Source of the DNA: a virus
IMG/VR virus record: IMGVR_UViG_3300040801_003093
Coordinates: 1-40,212 of that record
Length of the DNA stretch: 40,212 nt
Reading direction: 5' to 3' (one strand)
Shown piece after piece: positions 13,125-21,402 of the stretch; within the stretch, counting starts at the first letter, position 1; each line of letters begins with the position of its first letter. The position numbers were made by a program, and so were the translations under genes. The notes beneath the pieces were generated by a model. It was not told where the DNA came from and did not search any database. It saw nothing but the letters and a program-made list of their open reading frames with translations.

Positions 13125-13204
13125 GGCGGGAGAGGCCCTGGACGGCAGGGAACCGGGATGCCGGCCGGGGCGAAGAGGAGGAGCTCGAGGTCGAGCTCCA
13201 GGTC

Positions 13205-13693
13205 CTACGGTAGCCCGGCGACCGTGTCGGAGAGGGCGCGGAGGAGGGCGACGCCGAAGCTGGAGCCGGTGACGCCGACGAGGGCGACGAGGCCGGCGCC
13301 AATCTTGAGCCACTTGGCGACGCGGTCGAGCGCCTTCCGCTCCCCGTCCTTGATTGCTGTCCGTCGCTCCTCCGCGTCGACGAGGCGTTGCGTCTGCTCG
13401 GACAGGCGACGGACGAGCCCGTCCTCCGCGGCGAGCTCCTCGCGGAGCGCGCGAATCTCGGCCGGGACGTCTCGGAGGAGGGCGAGCTCTGCCGAGTGCC
13501 GCGCCTGCGCTTCGTCCATCCGTCGGACGAGCTCGACGAGCCCGACGCTGCCTCCCGTGCTGCCGCGGAGGACGTCGTCCAGCTGGTCGAGGCGCTGCTC
13601 TAGGCGTACAAGGTGCGGGTCCATAGCGCGACGCTCCGGAAGGGACGATGAGACGCCGGAGGGCTGCTGGTCGGCGTCGGAGGCAGGGGTCAC
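13205..13693 (-). CDS. Coiled-coil protein with C-terminal membrane segment (162 aa)
   Basis: The middle is a long coiled coil (LVRLEQRLDQLDDVLRG, LREELAAEDGLVRRLSEQTQ); near the C-terminus is one hydrophobic segment (WLKIGAGLVALVGVTGSSFG, about residues 130-150). This resembles XhlA-type or other small lysis-associated membrane proteins. It is last in the lysis cassette. The start is uncertain: the GTG at 13693 (AGGA 8 bases before) and the ATG at 13624 (MDPHLVRLEQ) are both plausible; I give the longer form. Confidence 0.6.
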   Translation of the reverse strand: MTPASDADQQPSGVSSSLPERRAMDPHLVRLEQRLDQLDDVLRGSTGGSVGLVELVRRMDEAQARHSAELALLRDVPAEIRALREELAAEDGLVRRLSEQTQRLVDAEERRTAIKDGERKALDRVAKWLKIGAGLVALVGVTGSSFGVALLRALSDTVAGLP

Positions 13694-13703
13694 GGGGCGG
13701 GTC

Positions 13704-14099
13704 CTAGCGCGCGAAAGCCTGGTAGACGGTTGTCGCGTCGGCTCGGCGGTACGTGACGCTCGCGACGACGTCGAGCCCGGTCATGTAGACGTACGTCGAG
13801 GTCTCGACATCGCCGAGGCGGCAGTCGACGAGGGTCGGCTCGGCCGTACAGGTGACGCCGGCCGGGGTCGCGAGGACCTCGAGCTGCTCACCGCGCGCGA
13901 TGAGGATCGCGCCGAGAGCCGGCTCGTCTCCAGCGGTGAAGGTGAGGCCGGGCGGGTGGTCGGGCGTGCGGGCGAGGTACGTGAGGGTCGCGCCGTCGCT
14001 CGTGTCGACGACGTCCCGCGCGAAGTTGGCAAGCGGAACGCACGCGCTCACGAGGAGCGCGAGGGCGGCGAGGACGGGGGCAAGGGTTCGTAGCTTCAT
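13704..14099 (-). CDS. Lipoprotein of the lysis cassette (131 aa)
   Basis: The signal peptide ends in a lipobox, LLVSAC, with the modified Cys at residue 20. The mature domain looks beta-rich (GATLTYLART, GLTFTAGDEPALGAILIARG, TSTYVYMTGLDVVASVTYRR) with an internal Cys pair (VTCTAE and VDCRLG) that may form a disulfide. The ATG at 14099 has a strong SD (AGGAGGAG). It could be an outer-membrane spanin-like protein or a superinfection-exclusion lipoprotein. No partner with an N-terminal membrane anchor and periplasmic coiled coil is evident. Confidence 0.7.
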   Translation of the reverse strand: MKLRTLAPVLAALALLVSACVPLANFARDVVDTSDGATLTYLARTPDHPPGLTFTAGDEPALGAILIARGEQLEVLATPAGVTCTAEPTLVDCRLGDVETSTYVYMTGLDVVASVTYRRADATTVYQAFAR

Positions 14100-14120
14100 C
14101 GGCAGCTCCTCCTAGACAGG

Positions 14121-14147
14121 ATCGCCGGGCGGCAGGCGCCCGGCGAT
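14121..14147 (-). terminator. Hairpin between two lipoprotein genes
   Basis: ATCGCCGGGCG and CGCCCGGCGAT form a perfect 11-bp stem with loop GCAGG. It has terminator-like strength but no U-tract, and could also be a processing or stability element. Confidence 0.5.
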
Positions 14148-14155
14148 GAAGAGGG

Positions 14156-14632
14156 TCACGCGCGGCAGGGCGGCGGGCCCGGCGCCCACGGGGGCGGACC
14201 GGGCGCCCACGGCGGCGGGCCGGGCGGGTCGAAGGGCGGACCTCGACGACAGTCCGGCGGGCCCGGCTCCGGCTCCGGGTCGGGCTCCGGCTCCGGGTCG
14301 GGCTCCGGCTCCGGGTCGGGCTCCGGCTCCGGCTCGGGCTCCGGGTCCGGGTCGGGCTCCGGGTCCGGGTCCGGGTCGGGGTCGACCGGGGGAACCGGGA
14401 TCGGCGTGATGGGCGGGCCCGGCTCCAGGGGCGGCGGGTCGACCGCGGGAGGAGCGGAGTCCGGCCGCGGCGGGCGCTCCGGCGCGAGCTCGGCGTAGGG
14501 ACAGTCGATCGTCGAGCCGTCGCTGGACACGACGCAACCCTCCCACGGGCCCTCCGTCACGAGGCCGGGTGCGGGGAGGCATCCGGCCGTGACGAGCGCG
14601 AGGAGCGCGGCGAGCGCGGCGACACGCGTCAT
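14156..14632 (-). CDS. Proline-rich lipoprotein, possible outer-membrane spanin (158 aa)
   Basis: The signal peptide MTRVAALAALLALVTAGC has a lipobox Cys at 18. After a short domain with a Cys pair (EGCVVSS, IDCPYAE) comes a long Pro-rich region: an alternating (DP/EP) run of about 40 residues and then GPPPWAPGPPPWAPGPPP. Such a rigid extended chain can span the periplasm; o-spanins are often short Pro-rich lipoproteins, though usually smaller. The ATG at 14632 overlaps the stop of the holin-like gene (ATGA). The repeat region (about 14265-14385) is likely to vary in length. Confidence 0.7.
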   Translation of the reverse strand: MTRVAALAALLALVTAGCLPAPGLVTEGPWEGCVVSSDGSTIDCPYAELAPERPPRPDSAPPAVDPPPLEPGPPITPIPVPPVDPDPDPDPEPDPDPEPEPEPEPDPEPEPDPEPEPDPEPEPGPPDCRRGPPFDPPGPPPWAPGPPPWAPGPPPCRA

Positions 14633-15321
14633 TCGAGGTCTTGCCCGACGAGGCCGGCGCGCTTGAGGGCGAGGAGGACCTCGCTCTGAATGCGGGCGCG
14701 GACGTCGTCCGTGAGGACCTCGGGACTCTGCGCGTACTTCGTGATGAGCGGGTAGAGCGCGGACAGGGCGGCCCCGCCGGGGACCTGCCCGAGGAGGCGG
14801 TGCGCGACGTCGAGGACGAAGCCGACGGCAGTCTGTACGGGACCGGGCGTCGCGTGCCCCGCTGCTACTTCGCGGCCGGCGTCTATCGCGGCGGCGTAGT
14901 CGACGTCGAGCTTGCCGCTGTCGTCGCGCCGGACGATCTTCGCGAAGTAGCGGACGAGGGAGACGCCGAACACGGCTTGAATGCCGGCGAGGAGGCCGGC
15001 GGCAGCTCCCGCCCAACCCTCGCCGAGGACGGCGGTCACGTCGGGCTCGAGGACGCCGAGGAGGTCTCCGCCGGCGCCGACAGCTCCGCCGACGACGAGA
15101 GCGAAGAGGGGGACGGTGACGGGCCCGTCGATCTTCTCGAACAGCGGCGTCTCGCGGAGCCATGCGACAGCGCCTCCGACAAGCGCGACGAGGATCGCGT
15201 TGATGCCGCCCTCCGAGAGCGGGTCGCCGCCGGTCGTCTGCGCCAGGGCGACGCCGGCCAGGGCAGCGAGGGTGACGAGGAGCGCGAGAGCGGCGAGGGT
15301 GCGGGTAGACGAGCGTTTCAT
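14629..15321 (-). CDS. Holin-like multi-pass membrane protein (230 aa)
   Basis: It starts with a signal-like segment (TLAALALLVTLAALAGVALA, about residues 8-27), then three hydrophobic helices: INAILVALVGGAVAWL, PVTVPLFALVVGGAVGAGG and GWAGAAAGLLAGIQAVFGVS. A soluble C-terminal helical domain follows (about residues 130-230). Its place just after the hydrolase gene suggests holin function, though it is longer than most holins. The ATG at 15321 has GGGAGG about 6 bases upstream. Confidence 0.6.
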   Translation of the reverse strand: MKRSSTRTLAALALLVTLAALAGVALAQTTGGDPLSEGGINAILVALVGGAVAWLRETPLFEKIDGPVTVPLFALVVGGAVGAGGDLLGVLEPDVTAVLGEGWAGAAAGLLAGIQAVFGVSLVRYFAKIVRRDDSGKLDVDYAAAIDAGREVAAGHATPGPVQTAVGFVLDVAHRLLGQVPGGAALSALYPLITKYAQSPEVLTDDVRARIQSEVLLALKRAGLVGQDLE

Positions 15322-15344
15322 CGGGACCTCCCGTGTCGAGTGAT

Positions 15345-15363
15345 GCGACGCATGAAGCGTCGC
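15345..15363 (-). promoter_or_regulatory. Hairpin before the holin-like gene
   Basis: GCGACGC and GCGTCGC form a perfect 7-bp stem with a 5-base loop. It lies in the 67-base gap between the hydrolase stop and the holin-like gene and could reduce read-through or set holin translation. Confidence 0.4.
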
Positions 15364-15388
15364 TGGAGCCACCGTAGCGCGCGGACGG

Positions 15389-15919
15389 TCACGCGGGCTC
15401 GGGGTCAAGCTCTCGGATGCGGATCGTGGTCGTGACGACGAACCGCTCGCGCGGCGTGAGCGCGATCGTGCCGCGCGTGAGGCTGTGCCGCCGGTAGGCG
15501 GGGTTGATGTTCTCGATGACGATCCCCGCGCTCGCGTCGGCGAGGACGCCGACGTGCCCGACGTAGACGCCGTGCGCGTTCGGAGCTGCGCGCCAGTTGA
15601 AGAGAAGGTCGCCGTCCTCCTCGAGCTCGCCGGTCGGGACGGCGAGGTCCGCGTTTCGCATCGACCGCTCGAGGTCGCGGGCCCACCAGGCGGACGCGGG
15701 CGGGCCGGGCTCCCGCTCGACGCGCTCCGTCCCGAAGCGGGTGTAGAAGCCCCACGGGGGGAGCTCGAGGCCGATCTCGACGATGCGGCGGACGAAGGCG
15801 AGGCAGAGGCCGCTCCGCTGCGACAGGTCGACATCTCCGGCTTTCACCTCGAGGCGGCCCATTGCGACGTGTCGCGCGGCCCGCGCGATCAGGACTCCAG
15901 GGCGCTCGCTGGACGTCAC
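15389..15919 (-). CDS. NlpC/P60-like cysteine peptidase or amidase, probable endolysin (176 aa)
   Basis: Papain-fold peptidoglycan hydrolase features: a Cys in SGLCLAFVRR (C39) at the start of a helix, a strand with GDLLFNW (103-109), then a His in GHVGV (H122) and a polar third residue in IENINP (E136/N137). Order and spacing fit NlpC/P60 or CHAP-type enzymes. No cell-wall-binding domain is seen. The GTG at 15919 overlaps the preceding tail gene (GTGA). It could act as the lysis enzyme or as a tail-tip hydrolase; the lysis genes that follow favour endolysin. Confidence 0.7.
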   Translation of the reverse strand: MTSSERPGVLIARAARHVAMGRLEVKAGDVDLSQRSGLCLAFVRRIVEIGLELPPWGFYTRFGTERVEREPGPPASAWWARDLERSMRNADLAVPTGELEEDGDLLFNWRAAPNAHGVYVGHVGVLADASAGIVIENINPAYRRHSLTRGTIALTPRERFVVTTTIRIRELDPEPA

Positions 15920-16635
15920 GAGCCGCTCCCCGTGCCGGGCGGGGGTGCGACGTAGACGTGCTTCTCCAGGCTCGCATCCCACGAGAGGAGGTAGCCGTCG
16001 AGCCGGCCGGTCGTGTCGACGTCTGCGACGTCCTCGAGGCGAGCTCGGAGCGTCGGCGCGGCGCCGGCCTCCGTGAGCGCGCTCCAGACTCCTCCGGAGA
16101 GGGTGACGGTCGCGACGAGGACCTCGTCGTCGGCGATCGTCGTGCCCTCCTTGAGCTGGAGCTCTCCGAAGGCGGTGCGGAGCTGGTACGTGAGGCTCTC
16201 GCCGGCCGTGGTCTCGACGACATTCCCGGCGCTGTCGCGGACCGGCACGTCGGGGCTAGTGAAGGCGGAGCTCGTTGTCACGGCGACGCCCTTGAGGATG
16301 ATCGCGTGCGTCCCGTCGGCAAAGCCGGTGCCGAGCTCGTCGAGGGCGAGGGTGACGCCGGCGCCTCCCGCGTCGACGAGGAGGGGTGCGAGCCCGTCGC
16401 TCGTGATGCCGAGGATCGGGCCGGTGAGCGTCGCGTCCGGGTCCGTGAGGGACAAGGTCGGGCGGAGGACGATGCCGCCGCTGGAGAAGAGCGCGAAGGC
16501 GAGGAGCTCGGCGCGACCGTCGGCAGCTCCGACGGCAGCGTCGACGAGCTGTCGCGTGATCCACCTCCGGCCGGCCGCGTCGACAGGCTGGTCCTCGACG
16601 CGGGTCGAGTATCGGTAGCTCGGGGTGCTGCTCAT
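15916..16635 (-). CDS. Tail-tip or fibre protein with Gly/Ser C-terminal tail (239 aa)
   Basis: A beta-rich structural protein (LLAFALFSSGGIVLRPTLS, GTHAIILKGVAVTTSS, EVLVATVTLSGGVWSAL) lying between the large hub-like protein and the hydrolase, so probably a tail-tip or adhesin component. The last residues are PPPGTGSGS, a tail shared in form with the major capsid, tail tube and two other tail proteins. SD AGGAGG precedes the ATG at 16635. No specific family is recognised. Confidence 0.65.
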   Translation of the reverse strand: MSSTPSYRYSTRVEDQPVDAAGRRWITRQLVDAAVGAADGRAELLAFALFSSGGIVLRPTLSLTDPDATLTGPILGITSDGLAPLLVDAGGAGVTLALDELGTGFADGTHAIILKGVAVTTSSAFTSPDVPVRDSAGNVVETTAGESLTYQLRTAFGELQLKEGTTIADDEVLVATVTLSGGVWSALTEAGAAPTLRARLEDVADVDTTGRLDGYLLSWDASLEKHVYVAPPPGTGSGS

Positions 16636-16643
16636 GCTGCCTC

Positions 16644-18974
16644 CTAGTCGGCGTCGAGGAAGTACGTCAAGCCGTAGATTCCGGCGGTCGCCTCGCTGGT
16701 CTCGTCGTCGGTCGCTGCGGCGGGCGTGCCCCCGCCGGAGGCGAGGTCGTACAGGTAGACGAGGTCGAGGCGTCGACCGGCGGAGACGGCGTCGTAGCTC
16801 CGGTCGTCACGGTACGCGTACCGCTCGAGGACGGCGCTCACGCCGATCGGGAGGAGGAGCTCTCGCCCGAGGTCGCCGGGCGTGATCTCGCTCGCCTCCG
16901 TGAGCTCGAGCCCGACGTACCGGGCGCGGGGTCGCATGTTGAACCGAACGATCGCCTCGGTCACGTCGAGGAGGTCCTGCTCGGTCACGCGGAAGAAGGG
17001 CACGTCAATCCGGGGGCCCTCGCGAACGCCGTAGAGAGCCTGCGACGTCTGGACGAGCTCTCCGCCGGCCTCCTCGTCGTACGTCACCTCGAGCTGGACG
17101 CCGGTCTCGCCGTAGACGCTGCCGGTCGCGGTGAAGGTGAGGACGTGCCCGAGGTAGGGGCGGGTGAGGAACACATTGTCGCTCTGCGTCCCGTAGGACA
17201 CGATGGCGGTGATGAGGCCGGGGACGCCGTTCGCATTCCCGTAGGCGAAGCGGACGGTCGCGACGTCGCCGTACGTGAGCGTCACCTCGCCGGAGAGAGT
17301 GAAGGTGACGTCCTCGACGTCGCCGGGCCGGAGGGTGACGGTGCCGGCCTCCTCGAGCCCGCTGTTCACCTCGTCGCTGCCGCCGCTCGTCCTCGACTGT
17401 CGGAGGAGGTACGTGTACTCGACGTCGATTCGGTCGCCGATGATGAGGGGCTCGCCGTCCTCGTCGACGAACGGCTGGAAGCTCCAGTTGGTGACGAGAG
17501 CGGCGCCGGGCGGCTCGTACGTCGTAGCGCCGACCGTGATGCCGAGGGTCGCGAGGAGCGCGGTGTCCTCGACGAAGTCGATCTCCTCGTAGCGTGCCGT
17601 CTGCCGGTTGATGACGCGACTGCCGTCGTAGACGGGCTCGGGCAGAGGGAGCTTGAGCTCGCTCGCGTCGACGGTGCGGCGGAGAACGCCGAGCTCGGAC
17701 AGGCCGTAGCCGTCGAGGGTGAGGGCGTGCGCCCAATACCGGGTGTCGCCGAAGAGCCCGACGTCGGCGCTGGTCGTCGCGGTGATTACCGTGATCTCGA
17801 TGCTGCCGCCGGTCGCGCCGGGCCGGCTCCATTCCAGCTCGTACGTCGCTTCGGCGTAGATCTCGCCGCCGAACCAGGGCGTGACCTGCCTCGTGAAGCG
17901 GGCGGGCGTGTTCGGCTCCAGCTCGAGCGCGACCTCGGTCCGGGTGCCGCGGTACGTCGCGAGGTCGAAGCCGGACCGGGTGTAGACGCTGGACGTCGTG
18001 CTCGGCAGGATCGTCACGAGCGCGGACACCTCGATTGCGGCGCCGTCGAAGGCAGGGTCGACCGTCCAGCTGCCGGCGGACACGTCGGTCGTGCGGCCGG
18101 CAGCTCCGATGCTGGAGAGGGGCGCGTCGGGGCCGGGCCCGTAGAAGTAGGCGGGCTCGAGGATGGTCGCGTCGCGGTCTCTCTGAACCGCCCACGGGGG
18201 CGGGATGATGACGACGTCTCCGTCCGCGTCGACGCTCACTCCGTAGCCGACGAAGATCGCTCGGAACTCCTCGAGGATCGTCTGGAGACTCCGCTCGCGG
18301 TCCTCGGGCTGCCGGAGGTAGATCCGGTCGGTCGTGAGGGTCCGGGTGTAGCGCCCGTCGTCGTCCTCGACGAAGAGGACGAGGGGCGGGACCGGCTTCG
18401 CGGAGAACTCGGGAAAGAGCTCCGTCCATTCGTCGAACAGGTATTGAAGGACCTCCTGCGCGGTCGCGGTCGACGTGCCGATCGCGTCGAGCGTCGTCGC
18501 GTAGACGCTCGGCGGGAACATGCGAGAGAGGGCAGCGAGGCGCGTCTCGTACGCGAGCGGCTGCTCGTAGATCGGGCTCCCGCCTTGGTCCTCGATCGCG
18601 CGGAGGCGAGCGATCGTGTCGAGCGGTCGGAGCATGGTCGGGTACAGCACGCTCGTGCCGAGCGTGACCTCGTTGATGCGGGGCACCGTCTCCTCTGCCG
18701 AGACGTCCGCCTGCGGCGTGCCGACGAGCGTCCGGCCGAGGGTCACGTCGTACGAGCTCCGTATACGCTCCGGGAAGATCTCGTAGAGCGTGACGAGGTC
18801 GTACCACGCGAAGGAGGCCGCGTCCGGGTAGGACAGGACCGTCCCGGAGACGCTGCCGGAGAGGTACGCGTCCGAGTTGAGGCCGAGCCCGCCGAGCTCG
18901 ACGAGGGCTCCTGCCGCCTTCGTGGACGGCGGTGTGACGATCGCGGAGCTCTCGACGTCCTTCGGGTAGGCCAC
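16644..18974 (-). CDS. Large tail-hub/tip protein (776 aa)
   Basis: The largest of the genes after the tape measure, in the position of the hub or central tip protein of siphophages. It is beta-rich with many hydroxyl residues. The N-terminal third (about 1-260) contains helical parts (PRINEVTLG, ARLRAIEDQGG, LQTILEEFRAIFVGYG) as in hub domains that contact the tube, and the rest reads as barrel or Ig-like modules. The GTG at 18974 follows the previous stop by 9 bases with a poor SD. No enzymatic motif is visible. It may form the tip channel or bind receptors. Confidence 0.6.
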   Translation of the reverse strand: MAYPKDVESSAIVTPPSTKAAGALVELGGLGLNSDAYLSGSVSGTVLSYPDAASFAWYDLVTLYEIFPERIRSSYDVTLGRTLVGTPQADVSAEETVPRINEVTLGTSVLYPTMLRPLDTIARLRAIEDQGGSPIYEQPLAYETRLAALSRMFPPSVYATTLDAIGTSTATAQEVLQYLFDEWTELFPEFSAKPVPPLVLFVEDDDGRYTRTLTTDRIYLRQPEDRERSLQTILEEFRAIFVGYGVSVDADGDVVIIPPPWAVQRDRDATILEPAYFYGPGPDAPLSSIGAAGRTTDVSAGSWTVDPAFDGAAIEVSALVTILPSTTSSVYTRSGFDLATYRGTRTEVALELEPNTPARFTRQVTPWFGGEIYAEATYELEWSRPGATGGSIEITVITATTSADVGLFGDTRYWAHALTLDGYGLSELGVLRRTVDASELKLPLPEPVYDGSRVINRQTARYEEIDFVEDTALLATLGITVGATTYEPPGAALVTNWSFQPFVDEDGEPLIIGDRIDVEYTYLLRQSRTSGGSDEVNSGLEEAGTVTLRPGDVEDVTFTLSGEVTLTYGDVATVRFAYGNANGVPGLITAIVSYGTQSDNVFLTRPYLGHVLTFTATGSVYGETGVQLEVTYDEEAGGELVQTSQALYGVREGPRIDVPFFRVTEQDLLDVTEAIVRFNMRPRARYVGLELTEASEITPGDLGRELLLPIGVSAVLERYAYRDDRSYDAVSAGRRLDLVYLYDLASGGGTPAAATDDETSEATAGIYGLTYFLDAD

Positions 18975-18983
18975 GGCTCGAGC

Positions 18984-19241
18984 CTAGCTGCCGACGCTCT
19001 TCGAGGTGATCTTCACGCGGATCCGGTCGAGCTTCGCGGTCGGGACGATCGTCCCGCCAAAGGTGACGAGCTCGGGCGTGATGACGAGATCGCCTTCCTC
19101 GAGGAGTAGCGCGCGGGCGTCCGCCTCGCTGAACGCGTGATAGTCCTTCCCATAGAAGGTTCGCTCTCCCGCGTCGATCTGCTCATCGCGATCTTCCCGC
19201 TCGAAGATGACCTTTACCGTGTGTCGAGTCGAGTCTGTCAT
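18984..19241 (-). CDS. Small tail-region protein (85 aa)
   Basis: Beta-rich small protein (HTVKVIFERED, GDLVITPELVTFGGTIV, LDRIRVKITSKS) with one charged helix (SEADARALLLEEG). It ends KSVGS, a weak echo of the Gly/Ser tails on other virion proteins. Its ATG at 19241 overlaps the previous stop by one base (TAATG). Its place suggests a minor tail component; base composition is less GC-rich than the rest of the genome. Confidence 0.6.
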   Translation of the reverse strand: MTDSTRHTVKVIFEREDRDEQIDAGERTFYGKDYHAFSEADARALLLEEGDLVITPELVTFGGTIVPTAKLDRIRVKITSKSVGS

Positions 19242-20347
19242 TAGCTACCGGAGCCTCCTGCCGCGCGATCCCAACTGTGTCGGAATCCGAGAGAGAGCGT
19301 GTGCGTCGAGAGCTTCTCGAACGTCGTCGGGTCAAGGAGCTGAATCGTCACGCCATCCCCGAACTGATAGGTCGAGATTTTCGCGTTGAGCCAGTCGAAG
19401 CCGTGGAAGATTCCGTTCAGGCTGCTCACGGGGATGTCGTCGATCGTGATGTCCCGGTATCTCGTGCCCGCGACGTACGTCGAGAAGGTGTAGAGCGACT
19501 GATTGAACGTGTACGGGCCGTTCGTCGTGCTGCCCGGACGCTCGACGGTCGTCGGGAGGGAGAAGTCGACCGTGCGGCCCTTGAGGTAGTAGTCCTCTCC
19601 ATCGTCGGCAACGATGAACGGCTCGAGTGTCGTTCCGGACGTTCCGTAGCCGGTATAGCTCACGAAACCGATCTCGACGTCGTACGGGGTCGTCGAGATG
19701 AGCGTGTTCGTCGCGTCGCGCTCCTCGATCGTCAACGTATCGAGAATCCCGTCCCGCGGTAGGTCTGCCGTGAGCTCGTGGTCGACCTGCAGGATCTTCC
19801 CCGAGAGCATCGAGATCGTGACGGGATCCCCGAGCTCGTCTCGGAAGAGCTCTCGAATGTTGAGCGATCCCGCGCTGAGGCGCCGGAAGCCGTACTCGGT
19901 GAGATTCCGGTTCGCCGTAAGCGTGACGCGCTTGCTGACGCGGTTCAGTCGCGTGATGATCGTCGATCCGACCGTCCGCGACGTTTCGGCATTGTCCCCG
20001 TTCGTCGTCCCTTCCTCGACCTCCGTATCGAGAGCGGAGTCTGTAAAGGCCGGCTCGCTCGAGCCTGTACCGACGACGAGGCGTGACCGCCAGCTGCTCC
20101 AGTACGTCGACTCGACGAGATCGTCGAGGCCGACGTCAGTGATGAGGTTCGGCTGCCACGCGCTCTCGTGCTGCCGGCGGGCGACGTCTCCGTGCCGGTC
20201 GAGGACGTCGACGAGCGCCGGCGTCTCTCCGTCCGGCTCGTAGACCTTCCATCTCATGCGCCCGCGGAGCCGTGAGGGAACGGGGAATACGAGCCCTGTC
20301 CGCTTCTCCCGGTCGGAGCGTCGAGGTCGAGGAACGTGAATCATCAT
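19241..20347 (-). CDS. Tail adhesin-like protein with Gly/Ser C-terminal tail (368 aa)
   Basis: A beta-rich protein with many Thr/Ser/Asn and Tyr, typical of tail appendages: after a basic N-terminus (MMIHVPRPRRSDREKR) come IITRLNRVSKRVTLTANRN and SYTGYGTSGTTLEP. It ends RAAGGSGS. Composition is lower in GC (about 60-62% in two 60-base windows) than the flanking genes, as expected of exchanged host-range modules. The ATG at 20347 overlaps the previous stop; a second ATG follows at once, and the SD AGGAGG spacing fits the second better. The receptor-binding role is inferred from position and composition. Confidence 0.6.
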   Translation of the reverse strand: MMIHVPRPRRSDREKRTGLVFPVPSRLRGRMRWKVYEPDGETPALVDVLDRHGDVARRQHESAWQPNLITDVGLDDLVESTYWSSWRSRLVVGTGSSEPAFTDSALDTEVEEGTTNGDNAETSRTVGSTIITRLNRVSKRVTLTANRNLTEYGFRRLSAGSLNIRELFRDELGDPVTISMLSGKILQVDHELTADLPRDGILDTLTIEERDATNTLISTTPYDVEIGFVSYTGYGTSGTTLEPFIVADDGEDYYLKGRTVDFSLPTTVERPGSTTNGPYTFNQSLYTFSTYVAGTRYRDITIDDIPVSSLNGIFHGFDWLNAKISTYQFGDGVTIQLLDPTTFEKLSTHTLSLGFRHSWDRAAGGSGS

Positions 20348-21402
20348 GCCTCCTTGTGAACGGCGGTCGCGGGAGTCGAGAAGCTCGCGTCGAGCTCGTC
20401 GGCGCTGCCGGGGTCGCGGACGAGCGTGTAGACGTGCTGCCACACATTACCGGGCTCCGACGAGAGGCTCGCGTCGAGCTCGTCGACGCTCCCGTCGTCC
20501 CGCCCGAGAATCCCGATGTGCTGCCAAGCGAGGGAAGGCTTCGAGACGACGCTCGCGTCGAGCTCGACGGGCACTTCGTCGAGGTATTCACCCAGGAGCC
20601 CGACCGTCACGGCGGCGAGGGGGGCGACGGACGCGGTGAGCTCTCCCTCGTCGAGCGGGTAGACGTAGAGAAGCTCGTCGTGCGTAGCGTCCGCGATCGT
20701 CATCCCCGCGAGGAGCCCATTCTCGTCGAAGTACGGGTAGATCTCGGAGAGGAGGACGGAGATCTCCCCCGCGCTCCGGAGCGGATCGCCTGCCTCGTCG
20801 CTGACGAGGAGCTGGTATTGAAGCGGCAGTCGAGAAGCGCGGTCGAGGACGACGGGCGTCCCGTAGTCGTGAAGCTCGTACTCGACGGAGTAGACGTCCC
20901 TCTGGACCCGGCAAAGGACGCGGGTCCGATCGGTCGAGAGGTAGAAGAGGAGGACGTCGCTCGTCCCGACGTTATACGCCCAGGTCGCATCGAACGCGAC
21001 GACGGGGTCGACGCCGGCGATCGTCACATTCTGAATGTAGCTCGACGCGTCGGGATCCCATCGCGTGAGGTAGACGGTCGCATCCTCCTCGTACGCGATG
21101 ATCGCTCTCGCGCTCTGGTCGAACGCGATCGAGAAGCGCCTCCGCGTCTCCGGTTGCGTCTCCCCGAAGATCGGGGGGAGGCCGGCCGTCACCTGCGTCC
21201 AGGTCGCGGCGTCGACCTCGCGGCGGTAGAGCTGGAGCTCGCCGTCGGTCGTGACGACGAGCGCGTAGACGCGACCGATGAGGTCCTCGAGCTCGTTGTC
21301 GCGCGGGTCTCCGATCTCCTGCGGGCCGAGGGCGAGGAAGAGCTCCGCGAAGCTGTACTCCTCCGTCCCGCGGGTCGAGTGCCGAGGCGTCGGCAGGCTC
21401 AC
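20344..21402 (-). CDS. Tail-tip protein with C-terminal 28-residue repeats (352 aa)
   Basis: Beta-rich, with strand patterns such as LIGRVYALVVTTDGELQLY and ARAIIAYEEDATVYLTRWD spaced like beta-propeller or carbohydrate-binding blades. Near the C-terminus two 28-residue units begin ELDASVVSKPSLAWQH and ELDASLSSEPGNVWQH, and a third ELDAS starts a partial copy. Repeats of this type occur in tail proteins that display or trimerise. The GTG at 21402 overlaps the preceding stop (GTGA). Function is inferred from position only. Confidence 0.6.
   Translation of the reverse strand: MSLPTPRHSTRGTEEYSFAELFLALGPQEIGDPRDNELEDLIGRVYALVVTTDGELQLYRREVDAATWTQVTAGLPPIFGETQPETRRRFSIAFDQSARAIIAYEEDATVYLTRWDPDASSYIQNVTIAGVDPVVAFDATWAYNVGTSDVLLFYLSTDRTRVLCRVQRDVYSVEYELHDYGTPVVLDRASRLPLQYQLLVSDEAGDPLRSAGEISVLLSEIYPYFDENGLLAGMTIADATHDELLYVYPLDEGELTASVAPLAAVTVGLLGEYLDEVPVELDASVVSKPSLAWQHIGILGRDDGSVDELDASLSSEPGNVWQHVYTLVRDPGSADELDASFSTPATAVHKEA

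Noticed and set aside
12852-13313. Long N-terminal extension of the Rad50-like ATPase
   Set aside because: Walker A falls at residue 34 with the ATG at 12851. The extension is Arg/Pro-rich, crosses the late terminator and promoter, and hides a better-supported 50-aa gene.
14265-14385. Repeat array in the lipoprotein gene as a CRISPR or regulatory repeat
   Set aside because: The short GC-rich units are simply codons of an Asp-Pro/Glu-Pro run in frame with a lipoprotein.
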